A DNA stretch of 56,976 nucleotides from Candidatus Latescibacterota bacterium (GCA_011772205.1 WVZY01000018.1:1-56976); one strand, 5' to 3'. Positions 34,035 to 43,396 are shown, numbered from the stretch's first letter. Notes: generated from the letters alone by a model not told the origin. Numbers and translations: made by a program.

Positions 34035-34460
34035 ATGTATTGCAAGTACTGTGGAAAAGAGATCGACGAAAATGCCGAACTCTGCGTCCATTGTGGCAGG
34101 AGGCTGAGGAGTTCGTTTACTACAGCCCTCGAAAGGAGCGAAATCACCCGTCTGAGGCTGCAGAAAGAGCCCAAGAGTCCGGGGCTCGCGGCCTTTCTTG
34201 GATTTTGCTTGAGCTGGCTGCTGATCGGGCCCGTTGGATACCTGTACCTCGGCCAATGGAACTGGTTCTGGATCACTCTTGCAATAGAGATTGTTGCCTA
34301 TCCGCTGACCTTTGGTCTTGTCTATTTGCTATTTCCGTTTATCTTCGCCTTCCATCAATATCAGATGGCCAAGGAGCTCAACGACAAGCTTGAGCAGAAG
34401 CCGTCTGCCAATGCGGAACCGGCGAATAGTGGTGGTGGCGGCGGGCATCCGGAAACTTAA
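34035..34460 (+). CDS. Zinc-ribbon and TM2-like membrane protein
   Basis: This 141-aa protein opens with a zinc ribbon (MYCKYCGKEIDENAELCVHCGRR: two CxxC pairs). A basic linker follows, then two hydrophobic helices (GLAAFLGFCLSWLLIGPVGY, with YLGQWNWFWITLAIEIVAYP), and finally FAFHQYQMAKELNDKLEQ and a Gly-rich tail. The helices with the YLG turn resemble the TM2 domain. The start at 34035 is preferred because the zinc ribbon begins there; GAGAG is directly upstream. Function unknown. It is 17 bp upstream of the glpX-like gene on the same strand. Confidence 0.8.
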   Translation: MYCKYCGKEIDENAELCVHCGRRLRSSFTTALERSEITRLRLQKEPKSPGLAAFLGFCLSWLLIGPVGYLYLGQWNWFWITLAIEIVAYPLTFGLVYLLFPFIFAFHQYQMAKELNDKLEQKPSANAEPANSGGGGGHPET

Positions 34461-34477
34461 GAACCCAACGCCTGATC

Positions 34478-35431
34478 ATGGACAGAAACCTTGCCCTTGA
34501 GCTGGTCCGTGTGACAGAAGCTGCCGCTCTCGCCTCCGCCAGGTGGATGGGGAAGGGAGATGGGCTCGAAGCAGACAACGCCGCATGTGAGGCGATGGCG
34601 CTGGCCATCAAATCTGTAAAAATCCACGGCACGATCGTGATCGGTGAGAAAAAGCCGAACACCCCCCTGTCCAAGGGAAGGGTGGTTGGTGCCGGTGGTC
34701 CCCCCGAAGTTGATGTCGCCCTCGATCCCCTCGAGTCCATTGATTCGGTTGCACTCGGACACCCAAATGCAATGTCGATGATAGCAGTAGTGGAAAGGGG
34801 CGCATTTTTTAGTTCGCCAGTGCCCTATATGAATAAAATCGCCGTGGGGCCTGAGGCCGCCGGCTGCATCGATATAAGGTCGAGCCCCCTCGAGAATCTC
34901 GTCAATATTGCCGACGCCAAGCGCTGCTATGTCGAGGATATAACCGTGTGCATCCTGGATCGCGAGCGCCACAAGAAGCTGATCGATTTGGTGAGAGAGG
35001 CGGGAGCAAGGATTCAGCTGATTTCAGATGGTGACATCGCCGGCGCGATTGCCACGGCCGTACCTGAGAGTGGAGTGGATGTGCTGATGGGTATCGGAGG
35101 GGCGAACGAGGGAGTACTTGCGGCCGCCGCCCTGAAATGCGTGGGGGGAGATTTTCAAGGCCAGCTCCACATTAGTAACGACGAGGAAGCAGCGGCACTA
35201 AAGACGGTGGGTTTCGGCAGAAGGGACAAGGTTCTAAAGCTCAGCGACCTCATACGAGGCGACAACACGATGTTTGCGGCGACGGGTGTGACGAACAGCG
35301 ATATTCTCCAGGGCGTTCAGTTCAATCCCCATGGGGCAACCACGCATTCGATTGTCATGCGCAGCAAATCTGGCACCATCCGTTTCATCAAGGCCAATCA
35401 CTTTTTCGATAAGAAACCGGATTACGAATAG
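34478..35431 (+). CDS. glpX: GlpX-family (class II) fructose-1,6-bisphosphatase, divergent
   Basis: The 317-aa protein is a class II FBPase homologue, expected to dephosphorylate fructose-1,6-bisphosphate in gluconeogenesis. Family blocks seen: WMGKGDGLEADNAACEAM (metal Asp), PEVDVALDPLESIDSVALG (metal Asp and Glu), LISDGDIAGAIATAVPESGV, VLMGIGGANEGVLAAAAL (metal Glu), and FAATGVTNSDILQGVQF. Two departures are notable. The usual IGEGExDEAPML loop reads IGEKKPNTPLSKG, so the second acidic group is gone. The substrate-contacting EGT after DPL/I is replaced by ESI. The enzyme may have altered activity or specificity. No ribosome-binding site is visible. It sits in a plus-strand run with the zinc-ribbon gene and rarA. 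Confidence 0.85.
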   Translation: MDRNLALELVRVTEAAALASARWMGKGDGLEADNAACEAMALAIKSVKIHGTIVIGEKKPNTPLSKGRVVGAGGPPEVDVALDPLESIDSVALGHPNAMSMIAVVERGAFFSSPVPYMNKIAVGPEAAGCIDIRSSPLENLVNIADAKRCYVEDITVCILDRERHKKLIDLVREAGARIQLISDGDIAGAIATAVPESGVDVLMGIGGANEGVLAAAALKCVGGDFQGQLHISNDEEAAALKTVGFGRRDKVLKLSDLIRGDNTMFAATGVTNSDILQGVQFNPHGATTHSIVMRSKSGTIRFIKANHFFDKKPDYE

Positions 35432-35461
35432 CGGTCCCTCCCATCCCAGAATCAAATCAGT

Positions 35462-36796
35462 ATGGAACTTCCCTTTTCTACTCAACCGGATTCGAGAAAA
35501 CCATTGGCCGACAGGATGCGGCCGCGAACGCTCGATGAACTTGTTGGCCAGGAGCACATCGTTGGCCCTGGAAAGCTTCTGAGAAAAGCCCTCGAGCAAG
35601 GGGAATTGCATCAGTCCCTCATTTTCTGGGGGCCTCCCGGCTGCGGCAAAACCACTCTTGCCCGACTGATCGCCACAGAGGTCAAAGGCCGTTTTGTCAC
35701 GTTCAGTGCTGTCACATCTGGTGTTGCAGATGTCAAAAGAGTTGTCGGCGAGGCAAAACGACTCCGTTCCGTTGATAACCGCCCGTTCTTTCTCTTTATC
35801 GACGAGATACACCGTTTCAACAAAGCCCAGCAGGATGCATTTCTTCCGCACATAGAGGATGGAACGATCGTTTTCATCGGAGCAACCACGGAAAATCCGA
35901 GCTTCGAAGTGATTGGACCGTTGTTGTCCCGCTCGAGGGTATTCGTGTTGGAGGCGCTTACCGGGGAGCAAATCCAGTTGATCCTTCGCCGCGCCCTGGA
36001 AGACAAAGAGCAGGGCCTGGGAAAGCAACGAATACAGATACCAAAGGATGTGCTTGCTTTCATCGCAGACCATGCGCAGGGGGATGCGAGGGTTGCGCTC
36101 AACGCCCTTGAATACGCAGCATCTGTGATCGCAAAGGAAAAAGGTAAACGCACGCTTACACGAAAATACGCAGAAGATGCACTCCAGAAGCGGCTCGCGA
36201 TCACCGACAAGGAAGGGGAAACGCATTACAACCTAATTTCAGCGCTCCATAAAACCATCCGAGGAGGGGATGTAGATGCGTCGCTGTATTGGCTGGCGAG
36301 GATGATGGAAGCCGGGGAGGATCCGCTCTACATCGCAAGACGCCTGGTTAGATTTGCCTCCGAAGACGTGGGAAACGCTGACCCGCAGGCGCTTGTTGTG
36401 GCCGTGGCGGCGAAGGATGCAGTGGACTTCATTGGATATCCCGAGTGCAAACTCGCCCTGGCCCAAGTTGTGGTGTACCTGGCGCTGGCTCCGAAAAGCA
36501 ACGCTCTTTATACGGCTTATGATGCTGCCGCACGGGCCGTTCACGAAAGACCTCATTATCCCGTGCCCCTGCATATCCGGAATGCCCCAACTCCCTTGAT
36601 GAAAGATCTCGGCTACGGGAAAGGCTATATGTACCCTCACGATTATGAAGACGCCATTGTCGCCCAGGAGTACTTTCCCGAGCCGCTCGCAGGCTCGCGC
36701 TTTTATCGTCCCAAGACGGCGGGATTCGAGAAGGAGCTCAGGGCGAGACTCGAGGCGTTTTTCAAGAGGAGAAAGGAAGCAAAAGATAAAGAGTAG
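35462..36796 (+). CDS. rarA: Replication-associated recombination protein A (RarA/MgsA), AAA+ ATPase
   Basis: The 444-aa clamp-loader-like ATPase acts at stalled replication forks. It has PLADRMRPRTLDELVGQEHI at the N-terminus, Walker A GPPGCGKTTLA (~residues 57-67), Walker B FLFIDEIHRFNKAQQD (~113), sensor 1 IGATTENPSFEV (~140), and an arginine-finger segment PLLSRSRVF. The C-terminal DNA-interacting and tetramerisation part contains ALHKTIRGGDVDASLYWLARM and RLVRFASEDVGNADP. Length and motifs match the bacterial family. It is upstream of the helicase-nuclease pair, but with a large hairpin and a separate promoter in between. Confidence 0.96.
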   Translation: MELPFSTQPDSRKPLADRMRPRTLDELVGQEHIVGPGKLLRKALEQGELHQSLIFWGPPGCGKTTLARLIATEVKGRFVTFSAVTSGVADVKRVVGEAKRLRSVDNRPFFLFIDEIHRFNKAQQDAFLPHIEDGTIVFIGATTENPSFEVIGPLLSRSRVFVLEALTGEQIQLILRRALEDKEQGLGKQRIQIPKDVLAFIADHAQGDARVALNALEYAASVIAKEKGKRTLTRKYAEDALQKRLAITDKEGETHYNLISALHKTIRGGDVDASLYWLARMMEAGEDPLYIARRLVRFASEDVGNADPQALVVAVAAKDAVDFIGYPECKLALAQVVVYLALAPKSNALYTAYDAAARAVHERPHYPVPLHIRNAPTPLMKDLGYGKGYMYPHDYEDAIVAQEYFPEPLAGSRFYRPKTAGFEKELRARLEAFFKRRKEAKDKE

Positions 36797-36861
36797 CCGG
36801 GATTGGGCATAGCTCCTGCCGAGTGGATCAATCAGCAACGGCTGTTAACTGATCATTCCCG

Positions 36862-36931
36862 AGGGGTAACGATGGGGATAAGGCCGTATTCGCAAAGCGA
36901 TAGATAGGCCGAATCCCCATCGTTACCTCTT
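36862..36931. other. Large nested inverted repeat/hairpin
   Basis: AGGGGTAACGATGGGGATAAGGCC (36862-36885, given here as key arms GTAACGATGGGGAT) pairs with GGCCGAATCCCCATCGTTACCTCT (36907-36930, key ATCCCCATCGTTAC). The arms are 24 nt with about three mismatches. The loop holds a second TCGC/GCGA stem around AAA. No T tract follows, so it is not a typical terminator. It could be a structured RNA element, a processing site or a mobile-element relic. Confidence 0.75.
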
Positions 36932-37021
36932 CTTAGGACAGCTCATGCGAGGATCATGAACCGTGGGGCAATCAAGACACGCTTGGTATTCATGGTTAAT
37001 GCGTCGAGGCTAAACACCGTT

Positions 37022-37049
37022 TTTACAAGCTTGCGTAATCTGTTATGAT
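37022..37049 (+). promoter_or_regulatory. Sigma-70-type promoter of the helicase-nuclease operon
   Basis: TTTACA (37022-37027) and TATGAT (37044-37049) are separated by 16 bp, each one base off consensus. Transcription would begin near 37056, leaving a ~70-nt leader to the ATG at 37128. Confidence 0.65.
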
Positions 37050-37127
37050 CTTTTCCGCATGGCTCGTGACAGCGTACCGCCTGCGAATCCGTCCGCTTGC
37101 TTCTGCTTGATTCATGAGGACGCTCAA

Positions 37128-40100
37128 ATGAATGCTTCCCAGGACAGCCGCATCACAGAAATCGTCGAGTTCCCTATCGAGCATCTTCGCGTGCTCGGTC
37201 CTCCCGGGAGTGGGAAGACGTCGCTGTTGCTGGAACGATACAAGTACCTGTCACAAAAGGCCGGCAATGTTCCGCGATCAGTAATTATCGTTACTTATTC
37301 CGTTGAAAGTGCTGCTCGTCTTGTAGAAGCCGTTCTTCCCGCCGGTGCCGGGTGTTTAGGCGACATTCCGGTTTATCGATATTTTTCGCTTGCTAAGGAA
37401 GTGATTTCGGCTGCGGAGGCGGCCCCGCGCCGCATGAGCGAAATGGAGGAGCTGATTCTCCTCGACCGCGTTTTGCATCGAATCGGGAAAAAGTTCAAGA
37501 GCGACTACCGCTCGGTCTACGGATCCGATAAATTTCTGCGATCAATCCTTGAGCTTATGCGCTGGTTTTTGCAAAGCGGCCTCGGCCCGGACGACGTCCA
37601 TAAACTTGCGCGATTATCCGGTCTGGACTCCCGGCTGGTGGATATCTTCGATCTCTGCAATGAGTTCATTGAAGAACTCCGATCCACGGAACGCCGGAGC
37701 GTCACGGACTATGACATTTGCTGGCGCGCAGCCGATGTTTTGGCCAAACGGCCGGAAAGCAATCCATTCGAAAAAACAAAGGTGTTCTTGGTCGACGACT
37801 TCCAGGATGTCGATGCAGGCCAGTTCGCGCTGCTCCGCACACTCGCACCGCCAAATGGAAACGCGGCGCTGAATGTGTTCGGGGATGCAACCGGCGCGCA
37901 TTTTCGATATCGAGGCACCCGGCATTCGTTTTTGATGAAAGCGTTTCCCGATCTTTATTCCAGCGAAACGTTTTATCTTCCTGCGGTTTGCCAGGATAAG
38001 GTGTGTATGGGGCCGGTCGTCGATGCGCTTCTCGAGGAAACAGTGGAGGGGAACCTCCATCATTACCAGCCTGTGCAAGTATCCGCCTCATCAAAAGGCA
38101 AACGCGCAACTTCTGAGAAAGGCGAGGATTCTCAACCATTTCGCCTCCGTTTTCGGATCGCACGGGACGAATTCGATGAAACCCTCACTGTCGCGGCGAA
38201 TGTAAAAAGTCTTTTGAAAGAAAATCGCTTTCAACCCCAAGATATCGCCATCGCCGCGCGAGAAAAACGCCGGTACGAACCGTTGCTCTCGACGGCGTTC
38301 CATCAATACGGAATTCCTCTCGAAACAGGAAGGACCCGATCGGGCCCGTTCGAACATTTCGTTTTCAATCTGCTAAGGTTCTTGCCGTCGAGAGATGACG
38401 AGGCGGTTGCAGAATCGTTGCTGAATTCACCCTTCTACCCCTCCTTCGCAAAACGATGCATCCCGCGAATCGATGTCGGCTCGAATGATGATCGCGATGA
38501 TGGCGCTGCCCTTGCTGCCGGTGCGGGCGGTATCGCCGAGAAGGTATTCTCAGGTCCAATCGAGGACTGGATGGGAACGCTCATCGGCGAATTCGTCATC
38601 CCGGCTCTCGATGAGCTCGAAAATAATAGAGGAGACATTTCGGTTTACTCATTCATATCGAAGCTCCTAGCAATGTGGCAGAGGTACGTAGAAGTGATCA
38701 AAAAAACGGGTGCAAAGAAGACGTCTGCTCTCATCAATGACTTTCTGAGCAAAAGCGATATGTTTGCAGACCGTTTTGCGCCGATTTCACCGGCACCTGG
38801 CCGCGTTGGATTCTATTCCTGTCACGAGCTAAAGGGGATTTGTTTTCCTGCTGTTTTTCTCCTGGGGTGTTCGGAAATGATCTTCCCAGCAGCAAGGATG
38901 AGTGAAGAGTTCATCCCCTACGGCGCGCTGGCGCATCTCCTGGAAACCGCGCTGCCCTACAGAAACATCGAAGTTTATGCAGCCCGGTCGATCGAATCGC
39001 ACTTGAGAGACGAATTTTCCCTCATGTTCCTGGCTCTGACACGTGCGAAGGAAATGCTGTGGATGACCGCTCCCCGGCGGTTCGATGGAAGGGAAGAAAC
39101 GGTACCGACCTCAATCGTAAACGACAAGCTTCCAAGTGGAGTGATCGAGGAAAGTCCGGCACAATCGAATAACGGGGAGCCTGACGTACCGCCTGTGATC
39201 CATCTCGCCTCGAGCATGATGGATCTTGCAAATGGCGATTCGGTGAAGATCGATGCGGCTGCCGGTGGCGTGCTCGAAGGATTAAGCCCTGTTCCTCTGC
39301 TTTGGAAATCTGGTCAGATCGAGACGAGATCCGTTTTGATCCCGAAAGTTCCTTTGAGTCCGTCGTCCTTGAAGACGTTCGATACCTGCGAGCGGAAATA
39401 TTTCTATGGAAAGGTTCTCAAACTTCGTGAGGAGGATACGATCGCGATGAAAATCGGTAGCCTCTTCCATGAGGTGATGAGGAGGCTCGGCACGGAATTC
39501 CCTTCGGTAAGAGAGATGCATGCGGGATCGGCGGAGGAACGATCGACGGAAATATTGGAAGCCGTTCTGGAAGAACACGAGAATTTGAGGGAAAGCGCGC
39601 TTGTCGACATGTCGATCCGGCACCACTTAGTGCGAATGATTCGCAACTTCTTCGAAATCGACGCCCTGAGAAGGGATGAGTACACGATAGGCGCTGTGGA
39701 GAGGGGAATTCGGTTCGCGTACGGAGGATGGGATTTCACCGGCAGGATCGACCGGTTGGATCTCTCGCAAGCGTGTGGGGGAGTGGTGATCGATTACAAA
39801 ACGGGCACGATCGACAGAACGGGGGCAACGGTCCGCAAGCGCGTGCTCGAATCCGCTGCGAAACCGGAGGATCGAGACTGGCAAATTCCGATTTACTCGA
39901 AGGGCGCGCTGTCCTGCGGCCATCGACTCCCCGTTGTCTTTAGTTATTACAGCATACCGGTAGCGAAGGACCCCATTGTCGTTTCTATTTTGATCGATAA
40001 AAAAGAGCCGACAGTCGACCAGGAAGATCTCTTCGATAAAGAAGTGCCTCCAAAGCGATTCGCTCATCTGCTTGCAGATGAACTCGAGCAATGTTTGGAT

Positions 40101-40226
40101 GACGCCGTCCGGCTGGCAGAACGAATTTACGCTCCCAGGGATTCTTTCGAGAGGACGGAGGAATCGAGTCGCTGCAGATTCTGCCCACACAGAGACATCT
40201 GCAACCGGAGCGAAGGATGGAACTGA
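37128..40226 (+). CDS. UvrD-like helicase/Fe-S PD-(D/E)XK nuclease, AdnA/AddB-like subunit
   Basis: This ~1,032-aa subunit of a double-strand break-processing helicase-nuclease has a superfamily 1 motor: Walker A RVLGPPGSGKTSLLLERYKY (~24-31), Walker B VFLVDDFQDVDAGQ (~220), motif III-like NVFGDATGAHFRYRG, where the usual Gln of DxxQSIYRFRG is lost, and motif VI-like FLALTRAKEMLW (~640). The C-terminal RecB-type nuclease shows the first Fe-S Cys in FDTCERKYFYG (~755), His in GSLFHEVMRRLG, VIDYKTGTID (~890), and the Cys triplet CRFCPHRDIC (~1015-1024). The four Cys resemble the [4Fe-4S] staple of AddB/AdnA. The start at 37128 has GAGGA 7 nt upstream. The 3' end overlaps the partner gene by 10 nt. 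Confidence 0.88.
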   Translation: MNASQDSRITEIVEFPIEHLRVLGPPGSGKTSLLLERYKYLSQKAGNVPRSVIIVTYSVESAARLVEAVLPAGAGCLGDIPVYRYFSLAKEVISAAEAAPRRMSEMEELILLDRVLHRIGKKFKSDYRSVYGSDKFLRSILELMRWFLQSGLGPDDVHKLARLSGLDSRLVDIFDLCNEFIEELRSTERRSVTDYDICWRAADVLAKRPESNPFEKTKVFLVDDFQDVDAGQFALLRTLAPPNGNAALNVFGDATGAHFRYRGTRHSFLMKAFPDLYSSETFYLPAVCQDKVCMGPVVDALLEETVEGNLHHYQPVQVSASSKGKRATSEKGEDSQPFRLRFRIARDEFDETLTVAANVKSLLKENRFQPQDIAIAAREKRRYEPLLSTAFHQYGIPLETGRTRSGPFEHFVFNLLRFLPSRDDEAVAESLLNSPFYPSFAKRCIPRIDVGSNDDRDDGAALAAGAGGIAEKVFSGPIEDWMGTLIGEFVIPALDELENNRGDISVYSFISKLLAMWQRYVEVIKKTGAKKTSALINDFLSKSDMFADRFAPISPAPGRVGFYSCHELKGICFPAVFLLGCSEMIFPAARMSEEFIPYGALAHLLETALPYRNIEVYAARSIESHLRDEFSLMFLALTRAKEMLWMTAPRRFDGREETVPTSIVNDKLPSGVIEESPAQSNNGEPDVPPVIHLASSMMDLANGDSVKIDAAAGGVLEGLSPVPLLWKSGQIETRSVLIPKVPLSPSSLKTFDTCERKYFYGKVLKLREEDTIAMKIGSLFHEVMRRLGTEFPSVREMHAGSAEERSTEILEAVLEEHENLRESALVDMSIRHHLVRMIRNFFEIDALRRDEYTIGAVERGIRFAYGGWDFTGRIDRLDLSQACGGVVIDYKTGTIDRTGATVRKRVLESAAKPEDRDWQIPIYSKGALSCGHRLPVVFSYYSIPVAKDPIVVSILIDKKEPTVDQEDLFDKEVPPKRFAHLLADELEQCLDDAVRLAERIYAPRDSFERTEESSRCRFCPHRDICNRSEGWN

Positions 40227-43200
40227 ATCGAGAACAAGGGAAAGTCCTCGAGAAAGGCTTCGATGACGCAGCCAAGGTGATGGCAGGAGCTGGAACGGGG
40301 AAGACGCGCGTTCTCGTTGCGCTGTATCTAAAGTATCTCCTTCAGGATCGGATTTCTCCCGATCGGCTGCTCGCGCTCACATTCACCAACAAAGCGGCCG
40401 CCGAGATGAAGAAACGAATCTTCGAACGGGTCAAGGCTGTTGGGGACGAGGTGCTTCTTCGCGGGCTGTACAGCGCCTGGATCATGAATTTTCACAGTTT
40501 TGGGCGACGGGTACTCAGCGGGAGTTCTCCTTCCTTTGGCCTCGATCCATCACTCGACGTTGCCGGTCCTGTAGATACGGCGCGCATTGAGCAATTGCTG
40601 TTGAGAAAGTACGAAGCAGGGCGGCTGCCCGGTATGCCGGGAGATTTGGGTGAGGATGTACCCTCGCCGAAGAACATCCGGTCGAGATTCGAGAGGTGCT
40701 TGAAAATCGTCCACAAGTGCCGCTCGATGCTGATGAAGCCGGAGGATTTGCTGGCTGCCGTGCGCGAAGACGATCATGCGGATTACAAGAATTTTACGGC
40801 AACCGTCGTTGCCGTATGGAATGCATACAACGCGGAGCTCCGCCGGCGGAAGCTCGTGGACTTCGACGATATGATCGAGCAGGTGGTGGAGGGATTCAAG
40901 AACAACCCGCTAGTGAGAGAGATATATACGAATCAATTCGACCAGATTCTCGTCGATGAATTTCAAGACACGAGCGAGGCGCAGAATGAACTTCTCCGAC
41001 TTCTCTGTGGAGGGGATTTTCAAAAAATCACCGTCGTTGGAGATGAAAAACAATCGATCTACCGGTGGCGTGACGCTCGCGTGGAAAACATCCGGAGTTT
41101 TCCCGGCCGAGCTTATGTGCTCAAGCAAAACTACCGCTCTCCCCAAGGAATCCTGGACCTGGCGCATCGATTTATTTGCAAGGACGACTATTTCGCTGGC
41201 AAGCGCGATGAAATTCGTCTCGAAGCTGAGGAGCAACAGGAAGGAGCACCCCTTGTCGTTTTTCATCCGGAGGAAGAAGATGGCAGATCCAGTGAAATGG
41301 AGGCGAAGGCGCTAGCTGCCTGGATCCGCCATCTGACGGAAGGCATCCCTGTCGAGGGAATGTCCCCTCTCATCGTCCCGAAGAAAGGCCGAGAGCCCAT
41401 CGAGCACGAGGATATTGCGATTCTGCTCCGCTCGCTCCGCGACGGATCCGGACTGAAAGAATATGAAAACGCCCTCCGGATGCACGACATCCCATACGCG
41501 GTCGTTGGCGGCACTAACGCGCTCGAAGCGAACGCGCTTCGGACGTTGTTGGCCCTGTTGTCCGCAGTGGTGTTTCCCGAGGACACCCATTCACTCCTCA
41601 TTGTGCTGGAAGCGATGCCTTTTTCTATCAACGATGCTGCTCTGGCAGAGCTTTTTGTGGCAGCGCGGAAGGCTGCCGGAACTGCGAAGGGGGAAAGAGA
41701 TGAAGCGGCATCCGACGTTGCAGAAGAACTGAGCGCTGATCTTCTCCTCTCGCCGGATGTTTTGTCCGTTTTGAGTGATGATGAGGCGCGCCGGCGGTGC
41801 GAGCTCCTTCGCCGTTTCATCGACAGTCTGAGAATGAAGAACGCAAAGCGGGATCTTAGGACGTTCATGATCGAGGCGCTCGAAGAGAGTTCGTTTTTCT
41901 ACCAGCTGTTCGAGGATGGAGCTAGCCGAGAGATTGCCAGGAATCTCTCACTGGAGCTCCTCTCGGAGGCAGAGAGGCTTTCGCAGAGAAATGACGCCAC
42001 CCTCGCCGCATTCATCGATCGCGTGCGGAGGATGATCGATGAGCGGGAGCTCGGAGAAGCGAGTGAAGCGCTTCTTCCTCCAAAGCGCGTCAGGATCATG
42101 ACGATCCATCAGGCAAAGGGGCTTGAATTTCCCGCTGTTGCCGTTGCCGGCATGAAGCTGCCGAAATCAGGCAGGGATGATTACTTCGTGTCGAAGGCAA
42201 GGGGCCTCTTTCTGTCCGATGGGGATGAGTGGGGCAGGGGGCTTGAGCACCTCGATGAAAGAGACGAAGAACTCTCCACATTGGACCAGGAGGAGAGGTG
42301 TCTCCGCTATGTCGCGATGACGCGGGCAAAGGAATACCTGTTTGTGAGCTCGCCGTATCCGGAAGGTAGGTCCGGCAAGCAGAGCACTCTGTTCGCAGAT
42401 GTTCTCGACTGCCTTCGAGAGGGTGGCATCGAGTTTTGCGAGCTCAGGCGCGCGCCGGAACTGCCCGTACCGGCTTTTTCACCCAGCCGGGTCGTTGATG
42501 GCGACCCGCTGGGAGCAGCGGTAGAAGCGGCGACGGACTGGATATCTTCACGGAAGGCCGTCGAAGCTGTCCGCGAGGATCTCCCTGGGAAGCATCCGCC
42601 CGTTCGCTTTGTCAATTGGCGGGCGTTGAAAGCGTTCGGTGACTGTCCGCTCCAGTACTATTACAGGAGTGTAGCCGGTATCGGTGAGGAGCTTGCTGGA
42701 TTGGGTGAAGGGGATGTCTCGAGCAACGAGATGGAAGAGAAGGGCGAAACCATTCCGAGTGAAGTGGCCCCAAAGGGTGTGGATCCAGCTGCGTACGGAA
42801 TTTTCATGCACGGGATCCTCGAAGATGTGATGCGATTGCCCAGAGAAGAAAGAGCCGTGTCACTAGATCTCCTCGAGGGGAGGTTTAGTCGTTCCGGTAT
42901 GCCCGAGAAGCTGCGTGCTCGTGTTGTCGAAACGGCCGCGAAATCGGTCCAGTCCTTTCTTCAGTCGTCACTTGCTGAGGCCGAGTGGATCGAATGTCTG
43001 GAAACGCCTTTTCACTTTCGACTCGGCCGGATTATATTTCGCGGAGTGCTCGATCGAGTGGACCGAACCGACGGAGGATTCCGTGTCGTTGATTACAAAG
43101 CCGGTGCCGAGCACGAAGATTACGAGTTCCAGGTTCGCTTTTATGCGTGGGCGCTGGATAAGATACTAGGCGGTAAAAAGGTAGAAGGGGTGCTGGCATT

Positions 43201-43396
43201 TCTGGGAGATGAGGTGCGCGCGCACGAAGTTGATACGGGGCCCCGGAGTCTCCGGGCGCTGGATACTGCGGCGGAGAGGCTCGAGATGGCTGCAGCGTCA
43301 AATAGATACGATCCGAAACCTGGGGAAGTATGCCGGGAATGCGCTTATAGCGAATTTTGTCCGCACGCGGTAAAGTTTGTTGGACGGGTAGAATGA
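40217..43396 (+). CDS. UvrD-like helicase/Fe-S PD-(D/E)XK nuclease, AdnB/AddA-like subunit
   Basis: The 1,059-aa partner subunit has a complete UvrD/RecB-type motor: the Q-motif region LNREQGKVLEKG, Walker A MAGAGTGKTRVLVA (23-30), LALTFTNKAAAEMKKR, Walker B ILVDEFQDTSEAQ (~247), VVGDEKQSIYRWRDAR, MTIHQAKGLEFPAVA (motif V), and RYVAMTRAKEYLFV (motif VI, ~699). The nuclease domain has FGDCPLQYYY (~809), MHGILEDVM, LDRVDRTDGGFRVVDYKAG (~960) and CRECAYSEFC (~1039-1048), i.e. a second apparent Fe-S nuclease. Two motors and two nucleases in a pair is the AdnAB pattern; Firmicute AddAB would be the alternative. The pair should resect DNA ends for RecA loading. No RecD homologue is nearby. Confidence 0.92.
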   Translation: MELNREQGKVLEKGFDDAAKVMAGAGTGKTRVLVALYLKYLLQDRISPDRLLALTFTNKAAAEMKKRIFERVKAVGDEVLLRGLYSAWIMNFHSFGRRVLSGSSPSFGLDPSLDVAGPVDTARIEQLLLRKYEAGRLPGMPGDLGEDVPSPKNIRSRFERCLKIVHKCRSMLMKPEDLLAAVREDDHADYKNFTATVVAVWNAYNAELRRRKLVDFDDMIEQVVEGFKNNPLVREIYTNQFDQILVDEFQDTSEAQNELLRLLCGGDFQKITVVGDEKQSIYRWRDARVENIRSFPGRAYVLKQNYRSPQGILDLAHRFICKDDYFAGKRDEIRLEAEEQQEGAPLVVFHPEEEDGRSSEMEAKALAAWIRHLTEGIPVEGMSPLIVPKKGREPIEHEDIAILLRSLRDGSGLKEYENALRMHDIPYAVVGGTNALEANALRTLLALLSAVVFPEDTHSLLIVLEAMPFSINDAALAELFVAARKAAGTAKGERDEAASDVAEELSADLLLSPDVLSVLSDDEARRRCELLRRFIDSLRMKNAKRDLRTFMIEALEESSFFYQLFEDGASREIARNLSLELLSEAERLSQRNDATLAAFIDRVRRMIDERELGEASEALLPPKRVRIMTIHQAKGLEFPAVAVAGMKLPKSGRDDYFVSKARGLFLSDGDEWGRGLEHLDERDEELSTLDQEERCLRYVAMTRAKEYLFVSSPYPEGRSGKQSTLFADVLDCLREGGIEFCELRRAPELPVPAFSPSRVVDGDPLGAAVEAATDWISSRKAVEAVREDLPGKHPPVRFVNWRALKAFGDCPLQYYYRSVAGIGEELAGLGEGDVSSNEMEEKGETIPSEVAPKGVDPAAYGIFMHGILEDVMRLPREERAVSLDLLEGRFSRSGMPEKLRARVVETAAKSVQSFLQSSLAEAEWIECLETPFHFRLGRIIFRGVLDRVDRTDGGFRVVDYKAGAEHEDYEFQVRFYAWALDKILGGKKVEGVLAFLGDEVRAHEVDTGPRSLRALDTAAERLEMAAASNRYDPKPGEVCRECAYSEFCPHAVKFVGRVE

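Larger units (their letters stand above)
36797..37127. other. 331-bp gap between rarA and the helicase-nuclease genes
   Basis: This gap has no gene. It contains a large imperfect hairpin (36862-36931) and a sigma-70-type promoter (37022-37049). An ATG at 37059 is in frame with the downstream gene, but GAGGA 7 nt before the ATG at 37128 favours the latter. Nothing else is recognised. Confidence 0.6.

Noticed and set aside
37059-37127. Upstream ATG start for the AdnA-like subunit
   Set aside because: It lies almost at the predicted transcription start and has no ribosome-binding site; the ATG at 37128 has GAGGA at good spacing.
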